A stretch of DNA of 64,000 nucleotides, from assembly GCA_050699515.1 (NCBI GenBank), contig JBOHFF010000135.1, positions 1-64,000 on the forward strand, read 5' to 3'. This document shows positions 41,665-51,162 of this stretch, in pieces. Every line of letters starts with the position of its first letter. The stretch's first letter is position 1. The position numbers and the translations under genes were made by a program. The notes under the pieces were generated by a model, which was not told the origin of the DNA, searched no databases, and saw only the letters and a list, made by a program, of their open reading frames with translations. The stretch comes from GCA-003244245 sp050699515. GTDB taxonomy: Bacteria > Actinomycetota > Actinomycetes > Mycobacteriales > Pseudonocardiaceae.

Positions 41665-42558
41665 GTGGCCGGCATGACAGACTCCGTTAATCCAGGTTCC
41701 GGCGCCGCCGTAGGCCCTGGTCCGGCAGCAGGTTCTGGACTGCTGGTGCTGGCGGCCACGCCGCTGGGCGACTCGCGGGATGCCTCGCCCCGGTTGGTCG
41801 CGGCGCTGGGCAGCGCGGACGTGGTGGCGGCCGAGGACACCCGCCGGCTACGGGCGCTCGCCGCGGCGTTGGGGGTGACTGTGCGCGGCCGGATCGTCTC
41901 GCACTACGACGCGGTGGAGGCGGCCCGCATGCCGGCCTTGTTGGCGGCGATCCGCGGCGGGGCGATGGTGTTGGTGGTGACCGATGCCGGGATGCCTGCG
42001 GTGTCCGACCCCGGCTTCCGGCTGGTGTCGGCCTGCGCGGCGCACGGGCTGCGGGTGAGCTGCCTGCCCGGACCCAGCGCGGTGACCACCGCGCTGGCCG
42101 TCTCCGGGCTGCCCAGCGATCGCTTCTGCTTCGAGGGGTTCCCGCCGCGCCGGTCGGGCCCGCGCCGGCGTTGGCTGGCCGCCCTCGCCACCGAAGGGCG
42201 CACCTGCGTGTTCTTCGAGTCGCCGCACCGGCTGGCCGCGACCCTGGCCGAGGCCGCGGAGCTCCTCGGGGCGCAGCGCTGCGCGGCGGTGTGCCGGGAG
42301 CTCACCAAGCCCTACGAGGAGATTCGCCGAGGTGGCCTGGGGACCCTCGCCGAATGGGCCGCCGGCGGGGTGCGCGGCGAGATCACCGTGGTCGTGGCGG
42401 GCGCACCGGACGCCGATCCGCCGGATGTCGCCGAGCTGGTGGACGAGGTGACCGAGCGGGTGGCGGCGGGGGAGCGACTCAAGGAAGCAGTGGCCGCCGT
42501 GGCCACCGAGCACGGGGTTTCCAAACGTGACCTGTACCAGGCGTCGATAGATCGCTGA
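41665..42558 (+). CDS. rsmI: 16S rRNA 2'-O-methyltransferase RsmI
   Basis: Methylates the ribose of C1402 in 16S rRNA with SAM. The 297-residue protein has the tetrapyrrole-methylase fold: VLAATPLGDSRDASPRL, VAAEDTRRLR, VVTDAGMPAVSDPGFRLV (SAM site), CLPGPSAVTTALAVSGLPSD and FFESPHRL. Its start is GTG 41665 or ATG 41674. It corresponds to Rv1003, so the conserved gene order resumes here after the accessory block. Confidence 0.95.
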   Translation: MAGMTDSVNPGSGAAVGPGPAAGSGLLVLAATPLGDSRDASPRLVAALGSADVVAAEDTRRLRALAAALGVTVRGRIVSHYDAVEAARMPALLAAIRGGAMVLVVTDAGMPAVSDPGFRLVSACAAHGLRVSCLPGPSAVTTALAVSGLPSDRFCFEGFPPRRSGPRRRWLAALATEGRTCVFFESPHRLAATLAEAAELLGAQRCAAVCRELTKPYEEIRRGGLGTLAEWAAGGVRGEITVVVAGAPDADPPDVAELVDEVTERVAAGERLKEAVAAVATEHGVSKRDLYQASIDR

Positions 42559-42736
42559 TCGGGGTATCCCGCCGGGCTGACGCCGCTGACGTCAAGCTCA
42601 CCACCCGGCGGTGGACTGATCCCAGACCGAATATGTCAGCTGTGCTAGGTGATGACGTCCTGGTGGCGCTGGTCGGGTCGTGATAGGCCATCGGTACGCA
42701 GCGGATCACCGCCTGCGCCCGATGAGAGAGGGGGAT

Positions 42737-44239
42737 GTGCGAGTGGGGACCAGTGAGCCGAGCTGTTGCGTCCGGTGTGCAGCGGTGCTACGCCGCCAGA
42801 GTGGATCACGAGGGCGGGCATGGTGCGACCCGTGCCGCCGAGCCGGACTGGACCCCCGCCGGGACCTGCCCGCCGGGTTCTACTCCCAGAACGTGATCGC
42901 CGCGGCGCTGGCCGACTACGACTGGGGCACGGTGTTCCGCCGGGTGCGGATGGCCACGCAGTGGTCCCAGCAGAGCCTGGGTGAGCTCGTCGGGCTCGAC
43001 CAGCCCCGGATCTCGCTGATCGAGCGCGGAATACGCCGGCTGCGCGATGTGGCCCTGGTCGCTCAGGTCGCTACCGCGTTGTGCATCCCTGCCAGCCTGC
43101 TGGGTTTCGGGACTACGGTGAGCACTGCGGGGGGTGATGAGCAGAAGTTGGTGAGATGGGTGGACCGCAGAGACTTCGTGCAACAGGTCGCGACCCTCGC
43201 CCTGGGTGCGGCCGGGATCGCCGCCCTGGACATCGACCGCCTCACCGCACTGCTACCCCACGCCGACCCCACCGGCACCCGTCACGTCGGGGCTTCTGAC
43301 GTAGCCGTGATCGAGCAGGCCACCACGGCATTCATGAGCCAGGACTTCGCCACCGGAGCGGGGCCGATCCGCGACCTCGCGGTCGCACAACTACGCGCGG
43401 TACTACCCCTGCTCGACGCTGAGTCCACTCCCGAGGTGAAGTCTCGGCTGCTGGTGGCCACCACGGAACTGGCGACCATGGCAGGTTGGATGAGTTTCGA
43501 GGTCAACGAGCACGAGGCCGCCCGGCGACTGTGGATGATCGGCCTGAATATCGCCCGCAGCACCGACCACCCCAGGAGCAACGACCTCACCGCCTTCCTA
43601 CTCGATGACATGGCGCAGCAGGCCCTGCATCTGAATCGCCCTGACGAGGCGCTACGCCTGATCTATCTCGGTCCTGTCACCGCGACCGGATCGCATCCCG
43701 TTTCCGCGGCCACGAACTGCCTCCTGGCAACAACCGAGGCCCGGACCCACGCCGCTAAGCAAGACACTGCGGGTTGTGATCGCGCACTGGGCCAGGTTAG
43801 CGGGCACTTCAGCGACATCGACCCGGTGACCACCCCACCATTGGCTGCCTTCATCGGAGAGGCTGCTATCTCCCGTCTTCAGGGTGCCGCCCGCTACACA
43901 CTGGCCCTGGCCAACCACGACTCGCGCGCTGCTGGGCAGGCCGCCTCACTGCTGCGCACCGCTGTGGATCACCTCGGCGCCGACTACGGCCGGCTTCGGG
44001 CGACCGCGCTCACGGATCTGGCCGGGGCGCACGCGATCGCCGGGGACGCCGACACCGCCGTCGCCCTCGGTCACCAGGCCATCGACGCCGTCACTGCACT
44101 GCACTCGCTGCGTGCCTACGACCGGCTGCGTGTGCTCAACACCGCACTGCAATCCCTGCACACCAGCACCGGCGTCGCCGAACTTCGCGAGCGCCTGAGC
44201 ACCACCACCGACGCACCCAGCGCGGCGGAAACAGCGTGA
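42737..44239 (+). CDS. XRE-family regulator with zinc ribbon and TPR-like region
   Basis: A 500-residue regulator. Two CxxC pairs (CCVRC and CDPC, about residues 10-34) form a likely zinc ribbon. The HTH follows (about 65-120: VRMATQWSQQSLGELVGLDQ, then RISLIERGIRRLRDVALVAQ), then a hydrophobic helix VQQVATLALGAAGIAAL and a long helical repeat region of TPR type. The start could be GTG 42737 (after GAGAGAGGGG) or ATG 42722. Such proteins are numerous in antibiotic-producing actinobacteria. It borders the fxs island and could control it, but no binding site was identified. Confidence 0.85.
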   Translation: MRVGTSEPSCCVRCAAVLRRQSGSRGRAWCDPCRRAGLDPRRDLPAGFYSQNVIAAALADYDWGTVFRRVRMATQWSQQSLGELVGLDQPRISLIERGIRRLRDVALVAQVATALCIPASLLGFGTTVSTAGGDEQKLVRWVDRRDFVQQVATLALGAAGIAALDIDRLTALLPHADPTGTRHVGASDVAVIEQATTAFMSQDFATGAGPIRDLAVAQLRAVLPLLDAESTPEVKSRLLVATTELATMAGWMSFEVNEHEAARRLWMIGLNIARSTDHPRSNDLTAFLLDDMAQQALHLNRPDEALRLIYLGPVTATGSHPVSAATNCLLATTEARTHAAKQDTAGCDRALGQVSGHFSDIDPVTTPPLAAFIGEAAISRLQGAARYTLALANHDSRAAGQAASLLRTAVDHLGADYGRLRATALTDLAGAHAIAGDADTAVALGHQAIDAVTALHSLRAYDRLRVLNTALQSLHTSTGVAELRERLSTTTDAPSAAETA

Positions 44240-44260
44240 GAACACATCGTGTTTTGTCAG

Positions 44261-45592
44261 CTAGACCCGGCCTGATGTCTGGTCCCACCGATCACGATGA
44301 CGCTGTGCCTGGTGCCGCGCCGCTGTCCTTGCCGCCCGGGACACGGTGTCTGACCCCCATCCCTCCAGGACGTCCAGGATTCCGGTGACGAACTGAGTGC
44401 CGATCGGTGTCAGCAGGCCGCTCTCCAGCAGGACCAGTGCCGCTTCGCGAGTCCCCGTTCGCCACCGCACGAATTCCGTGTCTCCAAAAGGGGTTTCACT
44501 GGCGTCGTGCTCGACATGCCGTTGAGTGCGCCAGAAAGCGGTGACCGCGAGGTGTGCGTAGATGCCGTGGAGCAGTGCTAACGGGGGGCGTGGATCCCGG
44601 CGCCAAGGAGCGTAGAACGTTTGCCCGACTGTATTGTGCACCAGCGGAAACAATTCGGCGAGCACTGAGAGTTTGGCGTGCTGGACCTCGTGCGCCAGGA
44701 CAAGTGCGGTCGTCCGTGGATCGGTCGGCGCTGACATGGCGACACATCCGAACGCGTCACTCGGCGTCGAGCTGGCTCGGTTGGTGGCCGATGTCGCCAG
44801 TGGCACAAGCATGCGGTGAATCGCCGCCACTTCGTCGGCAACGGCGCGATGGTATGACACGAGTAGTCGCCAACCTGTAGACAGCGCTGCCCGCCAGCGA
44901 GCGATTTCTCTCCGGTCCAGTTCGTGCCGCCCGACGACCACTGTGCCCCCCATCCGGCCCGGCTCCCACCCGTCGACCAGAAGATCTAGCCGAAGCCCTT
45001 CGTGTTCTGCGGAGAGTCTGCGCAGCACAGACCATCCAGGTCCGTCCTGAGGGGAGACACGCGGCACCTCGATGTGCTTGTCCCCAGCGGAGAGGATCAC
45101 GACCTCCGGCGAGGTACTGAGGCGGACTGCACCGGGGGGAAGCCGTACGGTGCCGAGTGAGGGCAACCGGACGATCCCGTCCACTCTGGACTGCGCGGGG
45201 ATGTCGACCGTCTCGGTGACGGCGGCCCGCACGGCTGCGGAGGCGGCCACCGTGGCAAGTCGTGCCGGCTGTGCGGCCGAGATCCTTCCTTGATGCACAT
45301 GCGTTGCTGTGCGCAGCAACCATGCGCTGACGGCTGGGTAGTTCACCACGAAGTCCACGGCCTGGGGGGAGCGCTGCTCCAGCGCGCCAAGCGTTCGATA
45401 CGCCTCCCGCACGATCGCCGCCGTCGTCGGGTCACTGGCGTCCGCGGTGTCAGCGAGCATATGAAGAAGCAACCGGTTACGGCTGTTCCAGGCAGATGCG
45501 AGCCAGCGCACCCCCTCCGGTCCGCCTGCTCCCCTGGCGAGTGCCGTGAAGATCCGCGACGGTAGCCGATGCATCGGTGTCTGGCTGGTCAC
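44261..45592 (-). CDS. HEXXH-motif peptide modification protein of fxs island
   Basis: A 443-residue protein of the HEXXH family that accompanies FxSxx-COOH systems. LVLAHEVQHAKLS contains the zinc-protease-like HEVQH (residues 301-305). The rest is mainly helical, with a beta segment about 140-185. The GTG start overlaps the fxsB stop (GTGA), so the two are translationally coupled. It may cleave or further modify the FxsA peptide after FxsB acts. The activity of this family has not been shown to my knowledge. Confidence 0.88.
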   Translation of the reverse strand: MTSQTPMHRLPSRIFTALARGAGGPEGVRWLASAWNSRNRLLLHMLADTADASDPTTAAIVREAYRTLGALEQRSPQAVDFVVNYPAVSAWLLRTATHVHQGRISAAQPARLATVAASAAVRAAVTETVDIPAQSRVDGIVRLPSLGTVRLPPGAVRLSTSPEVVILSAGDKHIEVPRVSPQDGPGWSVLRRLSAEHEGLRLDLLVDGWEPGRMGGTVVVGRHELDRREIARWRAALSTGWRLLVSYHRAVADEVAAIHRMLVPLATSATNRASSTPSDAFGCVAMSAPTDPRTTALVLAHEVQHAKLSVLAELFPLVHNTVGQTFYAPWRRDPRPPLALLHGIYAHLAVTAFWRTQRHVEHDASETPFGDTEFVRWRTGTREAALVLLESGLLTPIGTQFVTGILDVLEGWGSDTVSRAARTAARHQAQRHRDRWDQTSGRV

Positions 45593-46764
45593 GGTCGCAG
45601 GTTCCGTAGGGTGGCCACGTCACGCTCGAGCCGGCTCCGGATGTGGGAGATCAGCCGGTACAGATCCGGGCAGTAGACGGACGCGTTGACGAATCCGCGC
45701 TCCGGGCTGAACCGGTGCGGGTAGAGCCCACCACCACAGGTCCGGTAGAGATCGCAGTCCAGGCACGCCTGCGCCGGCGGATGAGAGCCGCACAGAGCGA
45801 AGGCCGCGTCGAAGGAATCCTCGGCGACGTGCAGGCCGATGCTCCCAGCGCCCTCGTAGGCTGTGGTGAGTGTGCTGGATCGCTCGATGGCGCCGTCGGT
45901 CTCCACCACGATCGCCGCGGGCCGGTTCACGCCGACACCCTCGACGCGGGATCGCCCGCCCAGCGCCACATGAATGATCTCGTCGAACATCCGCACGCTG
46001 GTCTCCTGCGGCGTCGCGCCGTACCACCGATCGAACACCGCGATGAGCCATTCCGCGTACGGTGTCGCGGGGGAACCGGGGTCGCGCATCGGCGGCGGTC
46101 GCAGCCAGTTCCCCTGCGGGAGCAGGAAATCGACCGCTGGTGGCTGGAACTCCAGCAGACTCTCGTAGGTCGTCACCGGATCGTTGCGTAGGTCGATTGT
46201 GCAGAGCAGACCGCTGAACAATGACCGGTGACGCCCGGAGGAGAGCTCACGCAGCGCCCGGACGACGTCGGCGTGGCTACCCTGGCCATTCCGCCGTCGG
46301 CGGTGCCGATCGTGCGCTGCTTGGTCACCGTCGAGGCTGACACCCACCCGAATGCCGAGCTGGTGAAATAGCCGGTGATAGTCGGCGTCGAGCAGCATTC
46401 CATTGGTCTGCAAGCCGACACTCACCTCCGCCGTCTCACCGACCGCGGCGCGGATCTTCGTCACACAGTGTTCGATACGGGCCGGGCCTGCCAGCAGTGG
46501 CTCGCCACCGTGCAACACCACGCCGACCGAACTCAGGCCGTGTGCCCGGACATGCTCTCCGATTCGATGCGCGGTTGCCTCCACCACGTCACGGGCCATC
46601 ACGACAGGACGCGCCCGCCAGCGTTGATCCACTTTCGTGTAGACATAGCAGTAGTCACAGGCTAGATCACATCTGCTGTGAATCTTGAGAACGAACTGCC
46701 GGAAAGCGGATCCCGGGAGTGAATCCGCCTCCACTGATCGACGATTCGGTGCCGGCCTGATCAT
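45589..46764 (-). CDS. fxsB: Radical SAM/SPASM peptide maturase FxsB
   Basis: A 391-residue radical SAM enzyme. The iron-sulphur motif is CDLACDYCY (Cys32, Cys36, Cys39), followed by VVLHGGEPLL, LQTNGMLL and GVSLDGD, all typical of the SPASM/cyclophane synthase group. The C-terminal CLDCDLYRTCGGGLYPHRF and YCPDL are auxiliary cluster ligands. FxsB enzymes form a cross-link on the C-terminal FxS motif of FxsA. The ATG at 46764 is chosen for its GGGAGG upstream. It is divergent from the precursor gene, with about 250 bases for two promoters. Confidence 0.92.
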   Translation of the reverse strand: MIRPAPNRRSVEADSLPGSAFRQFVLKIHSRCDLACDYCYVYTKVDQRWRARPVVMARDVVEATAHRIGEHVRAHGLSSVGVVLHGGEPLLAGPARIEHCVTKIRAAVGETAEVSVGLQTNGMLLDADYHRLFHQLGIRVGVSLDGDQAAHDRHRRRRNGQGSHADVVRALRELSSGRHRSLFSGLLCTIDLRNDPVTTYESLLEFQPPAVDFLLPQGNWLRPPPMRDPGSPATPYAEWLIAVFDRWYGATPQETSVRMFDEIIHVALGGRSRVEGVGVNRPAAIVVETDGAIERSSTLTTAYEGAGSIGLHVAEDSFDAAFALCGSHPPAQACLDCDLYRTCGGGLYPHRFSPERGFVNASVYCPDLYRLISHIRSRLERDVATLRNLRP

Positions 46765-47013
46765 ACCGTTTCCGCCCTCCCGGACCGCCGACGGCAATCA
46801 CGCCTTCCACGGTAACGGACGCGTGGTCCGGTGCGGGTTGTCCGCCTGCGGGATACACCGGATGGCGGTAGACCGCTTGACATCGCGGATCTCCGCTCAC
46901 GAGCTGTACGGGAGGCATGTCTACGGCTAGCATCGTTAAGCTCCCACTACCGACTGCGGGACAACCCGCAGAAATAAGACTTACCGCGTATATGGATGGA
47001 GGTCGCTCCCGGC
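46765..47013. other. Divergent promoter region of fxsB and fxsA
   Basis: Non-coding stretch between the two divergent fxs units. The frame at 46917-47198 overlaps the precursor and has no ribosome site. No clear palindrome stands out. Confidence 0.4.
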
Positions 47014-47181
47014 GTGAGTACCGAGTCCGGATTCGAGTCCGACCGGGTGGACCTGACGGGCATCAGTCTGGAGAGAATCGCCCTGCTGCCCGATTCTGTG
47101 CTGGCTGCGTCGCTGCGCCGGATCCTGACGGACGACAGCGATCCCACCGAGCAGTACGCCGGCTTTCAAGAGTATATCTGA
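47014..47181 (+). CDS. fxsA: FxSxx-COOH type precursor peptide FxsA, variant tail FQEYI
   Basis: A 55-residue peptide beginning MSTESGFESDRVDLTGISLE. The middle, LDxSVL-type text RIALLPDSVLAASLRRIL followed by TDDSDPTEQYAGF, matches the FxsA leader, in which a conserved helix precedes a Gly-Phe near the end. The expected ending F-x-S-x-x is FQEYI here: Glu in place of Ser, and Tyr before the last residue. GTG at 47014 with GGAGG upstream is preferred; ATG at 46996 would add six residues. It is the presumed substrate of the divergent radical SAM enzyme, and FxsT follows. Confidence 0.85.
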   Translation: MSTESGFESDRVDLTGISLERIALLPDSVLAASLRRILTDDSDPTEQYAGFQEYI

Positions 47182-47418
47182 GGCGATTACGTAAGTAGCA
47201 CGGTGAGTTGATCCCAGCTTGCGCTGCCCTTGACCGAGTGTGTTGGGTGGCCGCGGCCCGCCCAGCAGCGGGTTCTGCTTCGGGCCTGCGCCGGAACGCT
47301 GCGGGCGAATCGAAGAGAAGATCATCTTTGGTGTCGGTGTTCCACCGTGCTGCCTGCCGGAATTGGGGTCTGTCGGTGGCGGTCGCGACGGCTACCATTC
47401 GAGGTATGGCTGGCGACA

Positions 47419-50400
47419 ATGACCGGTGACGTGTGCGGTAGCGTGGGACGTTGTCCAGTCGTCGCCTTCACGTCACCGGGAGGCACCGGCCGGACGGCGG
47501 CCCTGGTGAACACCGCCTGCGTGCTGGCCGCCGCGGGCAAGCGGTTGTTGATCTTCGATCGGGGGGCGGAGGCTCCACGGGTGCACGACTACCTGTGGCA
47601 GTTCCAGGCTGATCTGGTCCCGCCCGGTCACCTGCTCGACGATGACCTGGTGATGACGTTGTTCGGCCCCGTGACGGGTCGGGACGGCCTGACCGCTCGC
47701 CAGTATCAGCTGCCGATGGACTCCGGCGACATCGACGTCATCGCCTTCGGGGGGAGCTCGCCGCAGCCCTACCTCGGCGATGGTCAGGATGCCGCGCTCC
47801 GTAACCGGGTCTGTGCGGTCGGGTACGACTATGTGTTGATCGACGTTGCGGCGAGCGCGACGCCGGTGATGACCAAGCGGCTGGCTTACCTGTGCGATGC
47901 GTTGGTGGTGTGCTTCCACGCCCAGTCGAGTGATGTCTTGAAGGCAGCGGCTCTCGCGGGTGCGATCGCCGAGCTGACGCCGTTCCGGCTGAAGATCCTC
48001 GCCACCACCTTGCAGTTCGACGACCAGGATCCGGGTCCAGCCGGCCGGACGAGGGATCGGATCCGGACCGCCTTCGCCGGTGTGAATACCTCCACCGTGT
48101 CCACGAGTGTCATCGAGATTCCCTACCGGCCGGTCGGCGTGGTGTTCGACCAGGCCGTCGAGGTGCTCTACGACGAGCCGTACGCGCCGGTGCCGCTCGC
48201 CTACGCCCGGATCGCCCAGACGATCACCGCGGGCGAGGTCGACCGGATGCACCTCGTCCCACATCGCGCACGCGACAGCTACCGGTACTCGCTGGGGGTC
48301 GGCTCGCTCAGCGCGCAGCCGCACATCTTCCTCGCCTACGCGGCGGAAGATCGGCTGTGGGCGGATTGGATGCAGAGCCTCCTTCAATCGGGTGGGGCCG
48401 AAGTCGCCCGCCTGCCTGCGGATGACTCGTGGCTGGAGGGCCCGGTCCGGCCTGCGGTGCTGGTGGTGGGAAGCCCACGACTGGCACGTTCGCCGACCGG
48501 TCGTCGCGCGATTGAGCTGATCGAGCGGCTGGCAGGCGCACCCGAGCTGGCCGATCGGCTCGACCTGCTCGTCGTGCAGTTACCCGATTGCGCGGTCGGC
48601 GCGCCGTTGGATGAGTTGCCCCGGATCAGTCTCGTAGACTGCGACGAGACACGGGCCCGGCGGAGACTGTTGCGGCATTTCGTGCTGTTCGACCGGTTGG
48701 AGACCCAGGCGCGCGAGTATCCGGTGTACTTCCCCGGCTCGGTCGCGACGCCGCATTCCAGATCGAACCTGCCGCCGCGAAACGGGCAGTTCGTCGGGCG
48801 CAGCGCCGTATTGGAGGATCTGCGGGATCGCTTCCTCGGCCAACGGGAACTGGTCGTCTGCCCGCTCACCGGGCCGCCTGGAACGGGCAAGAGCCAGATC
48901 GCTCTCGAGTACGCGCATCGCTTCACCGCGGACTACGACCTCCAGTGGTGGATCTCGGCTCAGGATGAGCAGTCCGTTCGGGCCAGCCTCACCGCGCTGG
49001 CCGACGAGCTGAGACTGCCCTCCACCCCAGATCGACCGCAGGCCGCCCTGGAGGCGCTGCAGGCACACCCGCGATACCGGCGTTGGCTGCTGGTCTATGA
49101 CAACGTCTCGAACCCCGACACGCTGGCTGAGCTGTTGCCACTAGGCGTCGGCGGGCACGTCATCCTGACCATCCGCGAGCGGTCTCCGGATGGCACAGCC
49201 ATCGGGGCCCTGGACACGGAGGGCAGTGTCGAGCTGCTCACCAACCTCGTGCCCGACTTGGTCGCCCATGACGCGGAGCCGGTTGCGGACCACATGGACC
49301 AGCTGCCACTGGCCTTGCGGCTCGCCGCCGCGTGGATGTCCGAGAGTGCCACGGTCATGCGCCGATCGGTGGACACCAGAGAGTCGGCGGCCCAATGGGC
49401 CGCCACCGAGTTCCAGGCCAGGGCGACACGGTTCCTGGACCGCCAGGAGGTCAGGTCACCGCAGGCCGCGGCGCTCGCGGTCATCTTGGAGACGTTAGCC
49501 GAGAGCGATCTCGGTCGGGTGGCCACCCGACTCGCCCAGATGTGCGCATGGTTGTCCCCCGATGCGGTGGCGCTGCGCTTGCTGCGCTCCCTGCCCATGG
49601 TGCGTGCGCTGGCCGCCGCGGCCGACGATCCGGAGGTGCTCGTCCTCGATCCACTGGAACTGGACCGAGTGCTGCACTGTGGCCAGCGCCACGGGCTGTT
49701 CGAGATGAACTGGGAGCGCCCGGCCAAGCTGACCATGCACCGGGTCGTGCAGGAACTTTTGATCGAGACGATGGTGCCGGACGACGACGATGAGTGCCGG
49801 AGTGAAGTGCTGGACGTGCTCGCTGCCTTCGCCCCGACAGATCGTGAACCAGAGGTCTCCCAGGACATCGCGGACTTCAACGAGTTGCAGCGGCACATCG
49901 AGAGCTCCGGAGCGGTCGGCAGCCAGGACGTCGGTGTCCGTCGTTGGCTGGTGGACCAGGTCAACTATTTGATGCGTACGCCGAGTCCGGCGACGTGGGA
50001 CTACGCGATCGACCTTGGTGACCGGGTGCTGGCGCAATGGCATCCCACGTCGCTGGCCGAGTCGTCACTGCGGATGCGGCTGGAGTTCCAGCTCGTAGCT
50101 CTGCATCGGAAGCGAAACGATGACGTGGCAGGCCTGCTGGAGAGGGTGGACAACCTGCTGGAGCGCCAGCAGCGGCTGCTCGGCCCTACCCACCCGCGCA
50201 CCTTGAGAACCTGGCGAGGCAATGGGGCGAACCTCAGGGGACGCGGCCTGTTCGCCGAGGCGTGCGCGGCCGAGCAGCGGACTTTGCACGGTTCCCGTGA
50301 GTGGCTCGGCGACCGTCATCCAGACACCCGGCGGGCGGCGACCAACCTGGCGTGGTCATATTTCCTGGCGGGAGACGTCTCGTCGGCGCTGACGATCGAG

Positions 50401-51138
50401 CGGGAGAATCACGGAATCCGGCTGGCCCTGGTTGGCCCCGATCATCTCGATGTCTGCTGGTCAGCTTGCAATCTCGGTATCTACCAGCGGGAGCTTGGCT
50501 ACTACCCGGAGGCCATCAAGATCTTCAACGAGGCGATCGCAAGGGTCCGCGCGCTGCGGCCGGATGGCGGTCACCCGGACGAGTGGCGGCTCAGATGGCA
50601 CCGCGCAATCGCGTACCGCAGTGCGGGAAGTCCGAGCAAGGCATTGGAGGAGAACGTCGAGAATCTTCGGCGGTTCCAGGAGCTTTTCGGCCCCGACGAC
50701 GGGCACACCGTTCGATGCAAGCTCAGTTTGGCGATCGACTACCACTGCACCGGCGATTCGACCGCCGCCGTGTCCTTCGCCGAGGAGAGCAGGGCCAGCT
50801 CCGGCCATCCGCACGCATCACTGCATCTGCTCAACCTGGCGGTGTTCCGGCGCGGCCTCGGCGAGACAGCCCAGGCTGTCGCGAGCAGCGCCCAAGCCGT
50901 GGATGAGCTGGTCAGCTGGCTGGGCGCTGACCATCCGTGGACGCTTGCCGCGACGATCAACCACGCGCACGCGATCGCGCTCAGTGGTGACCCCGACCGA
51001 GGGCGGGAGCACTTGCGCTCGACACACGCGGACTGCCTAGACTTCCTTCCCGCAGCCCATCCCTACACGCGCCGGGCTGCAGCCAACCTGACGAGTGGCA
51101 TCGCTGACTGGGGGGTTCTGTATGTCGACCTGCCTTAG
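47419..51138 (+). CDS. fxsT: FxSxx-COOH system large TIR/NB-ARC/TPR protein FxsT
   Basis: A 1239-residue protein. Domain order: a ParA/MinD-like ATPase (about 1-280) whose P-loop reads SPGGTGRTA with Arg for Lys; a TIR-like domain (about 298-440; PHIFLAYAAEDRLWADWM); an NB-ARC/STAND ATPase (about 460-800) with P-loop GPPGTGKS and DLQWWISAQDEQSV; and C-terminal TPR repeats (about 850-1230; ATNLAWSYFLAGDVSSALTI). This is the arrangement called FxSxx-COOH system tetratricopeptide repeat protein. The ATG at 47419 is used, since upstream extension to 47230 lacks a ribosome site. Its role in the pathway is unknown; a regulatory or defence-type switch is suggested by the STAND architecture. Confidence 0.88.
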   Translation: MTGDVCGSVGRCPVVAFTSPGGTGRTAALVNTACVLAAAGKRLLIFDRGAEAPRVHDYLWQFQADLVPPGHLLDDDLVMTLFGPVTGRDGLTARQYQLPMDSGDIDVIAFGGSSPQPYLGDGQDAALRNRVCAVGYDYVLIDVAASATPVMTKRLAYLCDALVVCFHAQSSDVLKAAALAGAIAELTPFRLKILATTLQFDDQDPGPAGRTRDRIRTAFAGVNTSTVSTSVIEIPYRPVGVVFDQAVEVLYDEPYAPVPLAYARIAQTITAGEVDRMHLVPHRARDSYRYSLGVGSLSAQPHIFLAYAAEDRLWADWMQSLLQSGGAEVARLPADDSWLEGPVRPAVLVVGSPRLARSPTGRRAIELIERLAGAPELADRLDLLVVQLPDCAVGAPLDELPRISLVDCDETRARRRLLRHFVLFDRLETQAREYPVYFPGSVATPHSRSNLPPRNGQFVGRSAVLEDLRDRFLGQRELVVCPLTGPPGTGKSQIALEYAHRFTADYDLQWWISAQDEQSVRASLTALADELRLPSTPDRPQAALEALQAHPRYRRWLLVYDNVSNPDTLAELLPLGVGGHVILTIRERSPDGTAIGALDTEGSVELLTNLVPDLVAHDAEPVADHMDQLPLALRLAAAWMSESATVMRRSVDTRESAAQWAATEFQARATRFLDRQEVRSPQAAALAVILETLAESDLGRVATRLAQMCAWLSPDAVALRLLRSLPMVRALAAAADDPEVLVLDPLELDRVLHCGQRHGLFEMNWERPAKLTMHRVVQELLIETMVPDDDDECRSEVLDVLAAFAPTDREPEVSQDIADFNELQRHIESSGAVGSQDVGVRRWLVDQVNYLMRTPSPATWDYAIDLGDRVLAQWHPTSLAESSLRMRLEFQLVALHRKRNDDVAGLLERVDNLLERQQRLLGPTHPRTLRTWRGNGANLRGRGLFAEACAAEQRTLHGSREWLGDRHPDTRRAATNLAWSYFLAGDVSSALTIERENHGIRLALVGPDHLDVCWSACNLGIYQRELGYYPEAIKIFNEAIARVRALRPDGGHPDEWRLRWHRAIAYRSAGSPSKALEENVENLRRFQELFGPDDGHTVRCKLSLAIDYHCTGDSTAAVSFAEESRASSGHPHASLHLLNLAVFRRGLGETAQAVASSAQAVDELVSWLGADHPWTLAATINHAHAIALSGDPDRGREHLRSTHADCLDFLPAAHPYTRRAAANLTSGIADWGVLYVDLP

Positions 51139-51162
51139 CGGGCCCAGCCGGAAGGAGTTCCG

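Noticed and set aside
42569..42611. Inverted repeat CCGCCGGG/CCCGGCGG after rsmI as terminator
   Set aside because: The arms are only eight bases with a 27-base loop and no T tract; too weak to call.
46917..47198. Second possible precursor frame starting MSTASIVKLPLP
   Set aside because: No ribosome site, Arg-rich out-of-frame text over the fxsA gene, and no FxS-like end.
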